Assembly: GCA_016839055.1 (NCBI GenBank)
Contig: JAEKNX010000012.1
Location: 62,001 to 126,000 of the forward strand
Direction: 5' to 3'
Origin: Spirochaetales bacterium
Lineage (GTDB): Bacteria > Spirochaetota > Spirochaetia > UBA9216
Length of the DNA stretch: 64,000 nucleotides
Of the stretch, positions 1 to 7,648 are shown piece by piece. The position numbers were made by a program, and so were the translations under genes. The notes under the pieces are model-generated. The model saw nothing but the letters and a program-made list of their open reading frames with translations. It made no database searches and was not told the DNA's origin. The number at the start of each line of letters is the position of its first letter. Position 1 is the first letter of the stretch.

Positions 1-472
1 CGAGATCATAATGGTTCTGAGCATCGGTCGTGTACTCTTCTTCAATAATCCTGAAGGATTTCTCAAAGTTTTTATCGGGTTTTCCACGCTGATAATTGAT
101 TTCACGATCAATCTGGTCTTCGGTATAGATCTCCATCGATTTGATGGTGTAATCAGTATCATATTCAATGCTTATCTGTTCTTCCGTTTCTTCAATTTGC
201 TGTTCGTTTGATCCGTAGAGAAGCAGGATGGGTTCACCTTCGTAGCGGATATTGCCGTCGCTGAGGATGGGCATTTCCTTACTGAAGACCTTGAGGCATC
301 TATTCTTGGGTATGTCACCGAACTGGATTATTCCGGCATCGCCCTTTAGTTCGGGAATATTAATTTTTATAATATTTCCGCATGGGACACTTGCCCGGAT
401 TATCCTGATTATAATCATTCCGGGGGTGTAATAGTCACATATAAAACGTTTGTCTTTATGTGTGTCAGGCAC
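1..472 (-). CDS. Molybdopterin-binding subunit of a xanthine dehydrogenase/aldehyde oxidase family enzyme (N-terminal part, cut by window edge)
   Basis: About 157 codons of a gene that leaves the window at base 1. Read on the complement, the frame opens with GTG at 470-472, preceded seven bases upstream by AGGAG (complement of 480-484); an in-frame stop lies further upstream and there is no other plausible start. The protein begins with the pattern DYYTPGMIIIRIIRASVP, then a segment ending KSMEIYTEDQID, and near the edge EEEYTTDAQNHYDL. This is the layout of the a/b hammerhead domain and start of the molybdopterin-binding domain of molybdenum hydroxylases, where a tyrosine-containing stretch before H-Y-x-L is typical. 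The substrate cannot be told from this part, and the FAD and 2Fe-2S subunits are not in the window. The leader carries three hairpins. Confidence 0.72.
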   Translation of the reverse strand, partial: MPDTHKDKRFICDYYTPGMIIIRIIRASVPCGNIIKINIPELKGDAGIIQFGDIPKNRCLKVFSKEMPILSDGNIRYEGEPILLLYGSNEQQIEETEEQISIEYDTDYTIKSMEIYTEDQIDREINYQRGKPDKNFEKSFRIIEEEYTTDAQNHYDL

Positions 473-493
473 TTTTCTGCTCCTATGACGGCT

Positions 494-575
494 ACTAAAA
501 ACTTCAGCTTTTAGTGGATTACCAAATTGTACATTGGTGAGAGGATTTCAAAAATCTCCGCTTTTTTGAAATCTC
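494..575 (-). repeat. Three consecutive hairpins in the leader of the molybdenum hydroxylase gene
   Basis: Between the aminotransferase stop (620) and the GTG at 472 there are three inverted repeats in a row: an 11-bp perfect stem at 544-554/563-573, a 5-bp stem at 521-525/534-538 with a self-complementary core, and a 7-bp stem at 494-500/509-515. The ribosome binding site follows about ten bases after the last stem. There is no T run, so these do not look like intrinsic terminators. The arrangement matches the hairpin arrays in the acyl-CoA operon at the other end of the window, although the stem sequences differ. Confidence 0.6.
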
Positions 576-619
576 AATCCTGGATATGAAAAACTTCGGG
601 CGTCCCGGATAAGTCTATT

Positions 620-1819
620 TCAGGCTTGTTTGGTACGCCAATATTTTTTTCCAATCTGGAGTACTGCATCAATTATCCGTGATATTTCGCTTTCGGTCAA
701 ATCTGGATAAATCGGAAGGCTGAAAGAAGTCTCATATTTTTTAAGGCTCTCCGGGAAATCTTCGGGTTTTAATCCGTACTTGTTCCTGTAATATGTCATC
801 AGATGAAGCGGCTTATAATGTACCGAGGTTCCAATGCCCCGCTCTGTCAGTTCATCAATCATCCTGTCCCGGTCGATAGTGAGTCTGTCTGAGTCAATTC
901 TCAGGATATATAGATGGCGGCTGCTCCCGCCTGAGAACGAGGGAGTTTTCAGGAAATTGTAACCGCTGAAGCTTTCATTGTAGAGAGCGGCTATCTCCAC
1001 TCTTTTTTTACGCATCCAGTCAGCTTTATGGAGCTGGACGAGTCCTATAGCCGAGGCTGTGTCCGGCAGATTGTATTTATAGCCGGGGGCTATGATGTCA
1101 TACTCCCAGGCTCTTTTTCCGGGCTTGCGGTAACGGTCCCAGGCTTCCCGGTCAATGCCATGAAACCGCATTGTTCTCATCCTGTCGGCGGCGGCGGCGT
1201 TATTCGTGATTATCATTCCGCCCTCGCCGGTTGCTATACATTTTGTGGCATAGAATGAGTACACGAGAATGCTCTCGGAATCAGTGAGCAGGGGCTCAGG
1301 CTGAAGATGCGCCCCATCCTCGATAACAGCAAGGCCCTTCTGTCCGGCCATCTCGAGGATGGCTGGACGGCGGCAGAGTTCTCCGCCGACGTGAACCGGA
1401 ATAATGGCCTTGATGGCGGCATCCGACGGAAGGCTGCCGGCGGCTGCCTTCCTGTTTAACAATTCCTCAATTCTGTCGGTCGAGATATTGTAAGTCTCCG
1501 GTTCAATATCGGCGAAAAGCGGGTGAGCATCCAGATACCGGATGACCTCGGCAGTCGCGGTGAAGGTGTATGGGCTGGTGATTACATAGTCGCCGGCCTT
1601 GATTCCTGAAGCGTCGAGGGCCAGATGGAGGCCTGAGGTTGCTGAATTAACCGCAAGAGAGTACTTAACTCCTGCAGCTTCAGCGACCTTCTTCTCGAAT
1701 TCGGCCGTAACCGCGCCGGTGGTCACCCATCCGCTTCGGATGACGCTCACCACGGCTTCTTCTTCTTCGGCCGAGTAAGACGGACGTGCAAAAGGAATAA
1801 AATCAGTATTCGGGTTCAT
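620..1819 (-). CDS. DegT/DnrJ/EryC1/StrS-family sugar aminotransferase
   Basis: A 399-residue PLP-dependent enzyme that transfers an amino group to a nucleotide-linked keto sugar. The Schiff-base lysine is K193 in the pattern SFYATKCIATGEGG, and the substrate/PLP loop GWVTTG lies near residue 30. The cofactor aspartate sits in VIEDGAH near residue 167. The length fits the family (370-400). It is the last gene of the minus-strand polysaccharide operon and its start overlaps the end of the upstream dehydratase gene by 17 bases. That order suggests it aminates the 4-keto-6-deoxy product of that dehydratase, as PglE, PseC or LegC do. The exact sugar is not predictable from sequence alone. Confidence 0.9.
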   Translation of the reverse strand: MNPNTDFIPFARPSYSAEEEEAVVSVIRSGWVTTGAVTAEFEKKVAEAAGVKYSLAVNSATSGLHLALDASGIKAGDYVITSPYTFTATAEVIRYLDAHPLFADIEPETYNISTDRIEELLNRKAAAGSLPSDAAIKAIIPVHVGGELCRRPAILEMAGQKGLAVIEDGAHLQPEPLLTDSESILVYSFYATKCIATGEGGMIITNNAAAADRMRTMRFHGIDREAWDRYRKPGKRAWEYDIIAPGYKYNLPDTASAIGLVQLHKADWMRKKRVEIAALYNESFSGYNFLKTPSFSGGSSRHLYILRIDSDRLTIDRDRMIDELTERGIGTSVHYKPLHLMTYYRNKYGLKPEDFPESLKKYETSFSLPIYPDLTESEISRIIDAVLQIGKKYWRTKQA

Positions 1820-3278
1820 TTTCGGGTATTTCCAGTTCGGGGATGTATTCCTTCAGAATCTTCCTCAGTATTCCCCTGTTTCGGTAGTTTTCAGTCGATT
1901 CAAAGTCGAAAAAACAGATGCCGGAAAGTCTATCAAGCAGCCTAGTCAGTTTTCCGTTGAATCTGGCTTTCTTTTCAAGCTTGATGATTCCCGGGTATTC
2001 CGTGTCCTGTGGAACCTCGTCGGATGACCATAGTTTCTCTTCCAGCTTCTCTCCCGGTCGGAGACCAATCGTGACAATTCGAATTTCCTTCTCAGGTCTG
2101 AACCCGTAGAACCTGATCATCTGTTCGGCCAGGTCGCGGATAACTATTGGTTCTCCCATATCCAGAAGATAAAGGCTTCCTCCAGTACCTACTCCGCCTG
2201 CTTTGAGCACGAGGGACGCCGCCTCAGGTATTGTCATGAAATATCGTTTTATCGCGGGATGGGTGATGGTCACAGGGCCGCCCTTTCGGATCTGTTTCTG
2301 AAAAAGAGGCACAATGCTGCCGCGTGAACCTAGCACATTACCGAAGCGGACAACAATCATCTCGGTCTTGCCTGCCTCGGCTGACAGCACAATCTCCTCG
2401 GCAATCATCTTCGATGAGCCGTAGATGCTCACCGGTTCGACGGCCTTGTCCGTGGAAATAAGGACAAACTTTGAGACCCCGCTTTTTATTGCGGCATCCA
2501 CGAGGTTCTTGGTGCCGAACACGTTGTTCTTAATCGCCTCAACCGGATTTGTCTCCATCATCGGGACGTGTTTGTAGGCGGCGCAGTGGAAGATGACATC
2601 GGCCTTCAGTCTGTTGAGAATAAAGTCCATGTATTCCCTGTCCTGGAGATCTCCTACTACCGGGACAATGGTTGCCGCCTCGCCGACGCCTTCCTCCTGA
2701 AGGAGTTTAAGCTCAGCCTCTATTTCATACAGATTGTTTTCGCCGTGATCGAGGAGATACAGTCTCTGGGCGCCGCCCGAGAGAAGCTGTCTCGAAAGCT
2801 CCGAGCCTATGCTGCCTCCGGCTCCTGTTATGAGGACCCTTCGTCCTCTGAGGTATGAAAGGCTTTCTTTCAGCGATATAACAGCCGAGTCCCGTCCTAT
2901 AAGGTCTTCGGCTAGGAGCTCTCTTGTCTGAATCAGGTGGGCGTCTCCGTCGATAATTTGCGACAGGCCCGGTAGTAGCCGGACGGCCTTGAGCTCGGTG
3001 TCCTTTAGTATCGAATAAATACGCTTCAGGGTATCACCAGGAGCACCGGGGATGGCAATGATTGCCTCGTCGGCCGGCTGCTCTCTCATAATTCTTTTCA
3101 TGTCGCTAATCGGTCCGAAAACCGGAGTGCCGTCTATGCTGGTGCCGATTTTCGCCGGAGAGTCATCGATGAAGGCGGTAACCCTTCCGAAAATTTCTTT
3201 GCGGCTGAGTTCCGCTGCGATTTCCTGACCTGCGAAACCTGCGCCTATTATAAATATTCTGTTATTCTTGTTTTCCAT
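1803..3278 (-). CDS. UDP-N-acetylhexosamine 4,6-dehydratase, FlaA1/PglF/CapD family, without membrane domain
   Basis: A 491-residue two-part protein. Residues 5-110 form a Rossmann-like nucleotide-binding region beginning IFIIGAGFAGQE. Residues 145-460 form the extended SDR dehydratase domain, with the NAD motif TGAGGSIGSEL, the STDKAV segment and the catalytic YGSSK pair. PglF and WbpM normally carry four membrane helices in front of these domains. Here the protein starts directly at the first Rossmann domain, so it is predicted to be soluble. It converts UDP-GlcNAc or a related sugar to the 4-keto-6-deoxy form. Its start overlaps the NusG-like gene by 17 bases and its end overlaps the aminotransferase gene, so the three are translated as one operon. 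Confidence 0.9.
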   Translation of the reverse strand: MENKNNRIFIIGAGFAGQEIAAELSRKEIFGRVTAFIDDSPAKIGTSIDGTPVFGPISDMKRIMREQPADEAIIAIPGAPGDTLKRIYSILKDTELKAVRLLPGLSQIIDGDAHLIQTRELLAEDLIGRDSAVISLKESLSYLRGRRVLITGAGGSIGSELSRQLLSGGAQRLYLLDHGENNLYEIEAELKLLQEEGVGEAATIVPVVGDLQDREYMDFILNRLKADVIFHCAAYKHVPMMETNPVEAIKNNVFGTKNLVDAAIKSGVSKFVLISTDKAVEPVSIYGSSKMIAEEIVLSAEAGKTEMIVVRFGNVLGSRGSIVPLFQKQIRKGGPVTITHPAIKRYFMTIPEAASLVLKAGGVGTGGSLYLLDMGEPIVIRDLAEQMIRFYGFRPEKEIRIVTIGLRPGEKLEEKLWSSDEVPQDTEYPGIIKLEKKARFNGKLTRLLDRLSGICFFDFESTENYRNRGILRKILKEYIPELEIPENEPEY

Positions 3279-3816
3279 TATTTTCTTCTGCTGATTTTAT
3301 AACATCAAAGCCTAGATCTACAAGCAAAGAATTCTTATTAAGTGAAAGTCTTATCTTTGCTCTGCCTTTTCTTCGGTCAACTCGGACAATTAAGCCCTCG
3401 AGACCTTTCATCGGGCCGGATTCGACTACGATTTTGTTGTTCTCATTGAAATAGACTTTTGATTTCTCGGCTACTTCCCCGAAATTCAGGAAATGCATCA
3501 GGACCTCACGGTCGGCGCCAGTTAAAGGTTCTATATGCTGGTTATCCTTCAGGAACCTGAAGAAGCCGGGAGTTCGTCTGATTGCCCAGTGAAGCTCGGG
3601 TGAAAGATCCTCTCCGAGATAAAACAGGTAGCCCGGATAAAGCGGTTTGAGAGAAGTCTTGCTCTTGCCGCGTTTTTTTTCCGTCAAGGCTCTTCTGGGC
3701 CACAGAAGACTTTTACTTATGCTTTCAGGAAAACCGCTCCTGGAAATATTCTGCCTGGCAAGTTCAATGAAACGGTTTTCATCACCTGTTCTGACCTGAA
3801 CAGCATAATAGTTCAT
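3262..3816 (-). CDS. NusG-family specialised transcription antiterminator (UpxY/RfaH/LoaP type)
   Basis: A 184-residue NusG paralogue starting MNYYAVQVRTGDENRF. The NGN domain covers roughly residues 1-110 and includes PLYPGYLFY, the family hallmark. A KOW domain follows near residue 130 with GPMKGLEGLIVRVDRRKGRAK. The frame stays open 46 codons further upstream, but that stretch is basic, lacks NusG features and overlaps the previous gene. ATG 3816 instead forms a 4-base ATGA overlap with the chain-length gene stop. Placement inside a polysaccharide operon is the known setting for operon-specific processive antiterminators. By analogy it probably lets RNA polymerase read through the long downstream genes. 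No ops-like recruitment site was identified. Confidence 0.88.
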   Translation of the reverse strand: MNYYAVQVRTGDENRFIELARQNISRSGFPESISKSLLWPRRALTEKKRGKSKTSLKPLYPGYLFYLGEDLSPELHWAIRRTPGFFRFLKDNQHIEPLTGADREVLMHFLNFGEVAEKSKVYFNENNKIVVESGPMKGLEGLIVRVDRRKGRAKIRLSLNKNSLLVDLGFDVIKSAEENNGKQE

Positions 3817-5075
3817 TTTCTGAGGCTCAGGCTTTTCTTGATCTCGTCGAGTTTTTTTGATTCTGCCGGATCTGCTTTTATCCTCGCGATGTACTCCATG
3901 ATAAACGATATGAAGATTGCCAGAAACATTACGGCAATGGTCACAATCATGCATATCTTGGCCCTGCTGGGCTTAGACTTGAGTTCCGGCACCTCGGCCG
4001 TCTCGATAATCTGAAACTGTTTTGAGTTGTCGGCCTCCTCGAGTCTTACTGATTCGAGCTGGCTTTTAAATGTGAAATATATCTGGGCCTGCAGGGTCAC
4101 ATCCTGCTGAAGATAGGTGAAAATAGCCGAAAGCTCCGGCAGCTTGTTCTGCGGGATGTAATCGGAGGTTGACGAGAAGTCCTGGAAGCCCGTTGTCTTC
4201 GCGTCGATTAACTGCCTGAGGGATTTTATATCGTTTTCAAGCCGCTTTACCTGAGGGTCGGCATCCCGGCGTTTTTCCAGTAGTCCTTTCAGTTCGACCT
4301 CTTTTTGAATGAGTTCCGAATTCATCCCTGTTATCTCTACTATTTGAGCCTCGGTCTGGGCCTCTATGTTAAATATTCCGTAGGTTTTCTGAAACTCTAT
4401 AAGCTTATCTTGACTCTTTTGAAGAAGGTTTTCCTGATCGAGAAGTCTTTCAGAAAGAAAGACCTTCTTTGTAGTAATATTTTCCATGGTTAAACCACGG
4501 AACCTTTCTTCCAAAAGCTCAAGTGAGCGGTTTACCACCCTCGTCGCGAACACCGGATCGATGCTCTCGAAGCCGATAGTCAGAAAGCCGGTTGCAGAGT
4601 CAAAGTCGGTAGTTAGATTTTCACTGAACATCCTGCGGCTGGTTGATCTGGGATTCTCTTTGATATCAAAGAGCTCAATGAAGTTAAATTCTTCGGCAAT
4701 TTGATCAGCCAGGATATTACCCTTAATTAAAGCTTGAGCGAGATCTGCGTTGGAGTTGCCGCCGCTGCCCGATGATACAAGCCCTGAGAGCAGTCCAAGC
4801 TCACTGCCGCCGAGTATACTCTGGAGGGTTGACGAACTGCTTGAGTCCTGCAGTCTCACAATTACTTCAGGCTTGAAAATATCCGGAAGTCTGTTGAACA
4901 TCGCGTCCGGTGCCGCTTTTTTTGTATAGACTGAATAACTGAGTATCAGGACGGCGGCGATAAACGTGCTGAAAAAGATGAATTTCCATCTTTTCGCTAT
5001 TACGGCAACGAGATCCATAAGGGATATTTCATCTTCATTAACTTGCGCTTCAGCTCTGACTGGTTCGTTGGGCAT
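3813..5075 (-). CDS. Polysaccharide chain-length determinant (Wzz/GumC family)
   Basis: A 420-residue inner-membrane protein of the polysaccharide co-polymerase type. It has a cytoplasmic N-terminus with the Wzz signature ISLMDLVAVIAKRWKFI, a membrane helix near residues 32-52, a large periplasmic region with coiled coil (about residues 190-285), a family-typical proline-rich stretch before the second helix (PELKSKPSRAK), and a second helix near 375-397. There is no C-terminal tyrosine-kinase domain. ATG 5075 is chosen over the longer frame from 5117 because GGAG lies five bases before it. It is the first gene of the minus-strand operon. It should set the length of the surface glycan made by the pathway below it. 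Confidence 0.88.
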   Translation of the reverse strand: MPNEPVRAEAQVNEDEISLMDLVAVIAKRWKFIFFSTFIAAVLILSYSVYTKKAAPDAMFNRLPDIFKPEVIVRLQDSSSSSTLQSILGGSELGLLSGLVSSGSGGNSNADLAQALIKGNILADQIAEEFNFIELFDIKENPRSTSRRMFSENLTTDFDSATGFLTIGFESIDPVFATRVVNRSLELLEERFRGLTMENITTKKVFLSERLLDQENLLQKSQDKLIEFQKTYGIFNIEAQTEAQIVEITGMNSELIQKEVELKGLLEKRRDADPQVKRLENDIKSLRQLIDAKTTGFQDFSSTSDYIPQNKLPELSAIFTYLQQDVTLQAQIYFTFKSQLESVRLEEADNSKQFQIIETAEVPELKSKPSRAKICMIVTIAVMFLAIFISFIMEYIARIKADPAESKKLDEIKKSLSLRK

Positions 5076-5166
5076 ACCTTCTCCGGGTTTTATATTTAAT
5101 AAAGAGTAAAATATCATGTAATTTGAATAGCTTCAAGATTAACTGTCTTTTTCCGATACTGTGGCT

Positions 5167-5697
5167 ATGAAAAGATTAGCTTTAGTTATGATTCTTACAT
5201 TTGTTTTTCTGTCAGTATTGCCGGCGGAGACAGTGCTGCTCTGTATGAGTGACGTCAGTCCCGAACTTGAGAGGGCAGATTGGCCGCTGTTGGTGATGAG
5301 GGCGGTCGAAGACGGGATAATGGATGAATTTTTTGAGGCGGGCCATATTGTTACAAATACTTTTTTTAATGAAGCCGCCGATGACTCTGATCCGTCTATG
5401 CCCCCCGGCAATATTCCCATGACCATCGCCGACAGGATATATGATCTGGGAAAGACCTATGGGGCGGATATTGTACTTTATTTGACGGTATTTTTTCCGG
5501 AATCACCCGATGATAATCTTCCCATGCCAGAAAAAATTGAATATACAGTCTACCAAATCGGCAGGCAGTCGGGCATTTTCATGGATTTCCGGCTGGACGT
5601 ACTTGACGGAAAGACCGAATCCACCGGTCTTGATTTATGTACAGAGGCCGGTAGGATGCTTGCTGACCAGGTTTTTACGGATGTTGAGGTGTTCTAA
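5167..5697 (+). CDS. Small exported protein of unknown function
   Basis: 176 residues beginning with a clear signal peptide (MKRLALVMILTFVFLSVLPA, cleavage likely near the A-E junction). The mature part is acidic and contains DIVLYLTVFFPE in the middle and an ICxAGRMLADQ-like helix at the end. The alternative GTG at 5161 adds two residues; neither start has a good ribosome binding site. The pattern of an N-terminal strand, a middle part asking for a named state and a final helix recalls periplasmic proteins that measure or bind a partner, but I recognise no family. It stands alone between the divergent polysaccharide operon and the RlpA/SPOR gene. Confidence 0.65.
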   Translation: MKRLALVMILTFVFLSVLPAETVLLCMSDVSPELERADWPLLVMRAVEDGIMDEFFEAGHIVTNTFFNEAADDSDPSMPPGNIPMTIADRIYDLGKTYGADIVLYLTVFFPESPDDNLPMPEKIEYTVYQIGRQSGIFMDFRLDVLDGKTESTGLDLCTEAGRMLADQVFTDVEVF

Positions 5698-5766
5698 TTG
5701 TTTTTATTAACTAAAAAGATTAATTTCACCTGAAAATTATCCGATTATCAGATCAGGAGTCTCTTT

Positions 5767-7644
5767 ATGATGGATATTTCTAAAAAAGCAATAATGATTA
5801 TCTCAGCTATTTTACTACTGTCAGTATCAGCAGTTATAAATATATCCGCAGAATCGATATGGGAAGGCAGTGCCGCCATGGGTCGATACGGAGAGTTGCC
5901 GATGTCAGGATATTATGGTGCGTCTAATTCTTTTGCACAGAATGCCTATGTTGAGGTTGAGAACCTTGATAGTGGCAAGAGGACGAGGTTGATAGTTGTT
6001 GACAGACTGAGTAATTCAGGTCTTTTAATGCTGGTCTCGAATGAGGCAGCAGAAGAGTTGGGAATTTATCGTAATGATATAGTTCGTATTAAAGTCAGGC
6101 TTCTCTCATCGGCCCGGAATGATCGGGCAATAGAGTATGATGATCTTGCCTATAATCCTGATCCTGATATGAATCCGGCGGCATCTCTGGTGAGTCCTGA
6201 AGAACTTGCATACAACAAGATAAGTAGTACCCGTAATATTGCAGCGATTGAGATGTTGGAAGCTGATGAACCTGTGGTTGTCAAGGCTGAACCCGTGGAA
6301 ACGGCCGAAGTTGTTGAGACCGAAAGCCCTGTAATAGTACTTCAGCCTCCAGTGACGGATGAGCTTCCGGGAACGACTGAAGAAATTCCGGAAAAACCTT
6401 TTGGCTGGCCCGATAGCATAATAGTAGAAACAGAAACAGAAACAGAACCGGAGCCGGAACCCGAACCGGAGCCTCTGTATCTTGGAATGGATAATCTTGA
6501 TGAAGGGATGTCTGTAGAAGAATCTGTTGCACCGGTGGCTGAATTGGAACTGCTTTCTTCGGGTCTTGCCGAGGCAAAGCCTGTTTCTGTTGCCGAATCC
6601 CGGTTCAGCACCGAGACCCTGCCTGAGGTTGTAGGGAAAATCCGGGAAGAAGGTGAATATATAACCGAGATAACCGACTATCATAGTCCGGAGATGAAAG
6701 ATCAGCATATTGCCGATGAAGATCTTCCCTCTCCTCTGCCCAATATTTCGGTAGAAGTTATAGCGGCCCTTGTTGGAGATTCGACGCATATTGCGGACGC
6801 TTTTCCTGAGACCGAGGGTCTTGAATCATCATATCTCGAAGCTCCTGATGTTGTGAAATCTGAAGAAACCGAAGATAGCAGGCTCCAGCCTGATCTCGCG
6901 GAAGCTGTTCCCCTGTCAGACGATACTGCTAATCTGGTTTCCACAGCCCTGCCGGAACTCCCGGGGGTTTCGGATAAATTCCCCGTTGATGTTGCTGACG
7001 GCTATGTCTCACCTGAGGATGAGGTATTTGAGACTGATATTGCCGATTTTCCCGATTATACTGAGTCAACTGAATCCTCGGAGATGACTGAGGTTGCTGA
7101 AACTGCTGAAACTGTCTCCGCAGCGGAGTCTTATACTGAAGAGGGGCCTGTCCTTGAGGATGAGCCCCCAAGCGATGATATTAAGCCGGTAGTTCCCGAG
7201 TATGATGAAAATCTTGAGTTAACCCTCGAGCCCGCTGAGTCTCGGCCGCCGGAGTTAGTCGAGGAAGATATTGTTATAGTCGAAGCCGAGCCCCTTGCTG
7301 CTGAAGTAGATGCCCATGCCGGACAAGCGTTGGAGGCTGCAGCTTCGAGAGAACCGACTAGGGTGTTTCCTGTTTCAGTTCCTGACCGGGTCGTAATGGC
7401 CGATAAGCTTGAGCAGAAACGACACTACCTTCAGCTTGGAGCTTTCAGGGAAAGGAATTCCGCCCTACGTGCCGCCGGAAAGCTTGAAAATGGCTACCCT
7501 GTAACAATTCTGACCGACGGCGGCGGAGAGGCTGTCAGCTATAAGCTCCTTCTTGGACCTCTGTCCGAGGACGAGAGCGGAGCCCTGCTTTACAATTTCA
7601 GGGCGGGAGGCTATTCTGATGCCTTTATCAGGAGGATAGAGTAG
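5767..7644 (+). CDS. RlpA-like/SPOR-domain cell-wall protein with long acidic linker
   Basis: 625 residues with a signal peptide (about 1-28). Residues 30-120 resemble the double-psi beta-barrel of RlpA: a strand with AYVEVENLDSGKRTRLIVVDR, then EEAAEELGIYRNDIVRIKV. The acid and histidine residues RlpA uses for glycan cleavage are not evident, so this barrel may be non-catalytic. A very acidic linker of about 400 residues follows, rich in Glu, Pro, Ala and Val, with a short TETE/PEPE run at 6427-6475. Residues 540-625 form a SPOR domain (HYLQLGAFRERNSALRAAGK), which binds denuded peptidoglycan at division sites. AGGAG lies seven bases before the start. The linker length suggests it spans the periplasm from an anchor to the septal wall. 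Confidence 0.75.
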   Translation: MMDISKKAIMIISAILLLSVSAVINISAESIWEGSAAMGRYGELPMSGYYGASNSFAQNAYVEVENLDSGKRTRLIVVDRLSNSGLLMLVSNEAAEELGIYRNDIVRIKVRLLSSARNDRAIEYDDLAYNPDPDMNPAASLVSPEELAYNKISSTRNIAAIEMLEADEPVVVKAEPVETAEVVETESPVIVLQPPVTDELPGTTEEIPEKPFGWPDSIIVETETETEPEPEPEPEPLYLGMDNLDEGMSVEESVAPVAELELLSSGLAEAKPVSVAESRFSTETLPEVVGKIREEGEYITEITDYHSPEMKDQHIADEDLPSPLPNISVEVIAALVGDSTHIADAFPETEGLESSYLEAPDVVKSEETEDSRLQPDLAEAVPLSDDTANLVSTALPELPGVSDKFPVDVADGYVSPEDEVFETDIADFPDYTESTESSEMTEVAETAETVSAAESYTEEGPVLEDEPPSDDIKPVVPEYDENLELTLEPAESRPPELVEEDIVIVEAEPLAAEVDAHAGQALEAAASREPTRVFPVSVPDRVVMADKLEQKRHYLQLGAFRERNSALRAAGKLENGYPVTILTDGGGEAVSYKLLLGPLSEDESGALLYNFRAGGYSDAFIRRIE

Positions 7645-7648
7645 CCGA

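Noticed and set aside
11-211. Open plus-strand frame at the left edge
   Set aside because: It is the complement of the molybdenum hydroxylase gene, which has a ribosome binding site and family patterns; the plus frame has neither.
6106-6789. 227-residue minus-strand frame inside the RlpA/SPOR gene
   Set aside because: It mirrors the acidic Glu/Ala-coding stretch and is rich in Phe, Arg and Tyr with no domain; a shadow frame.
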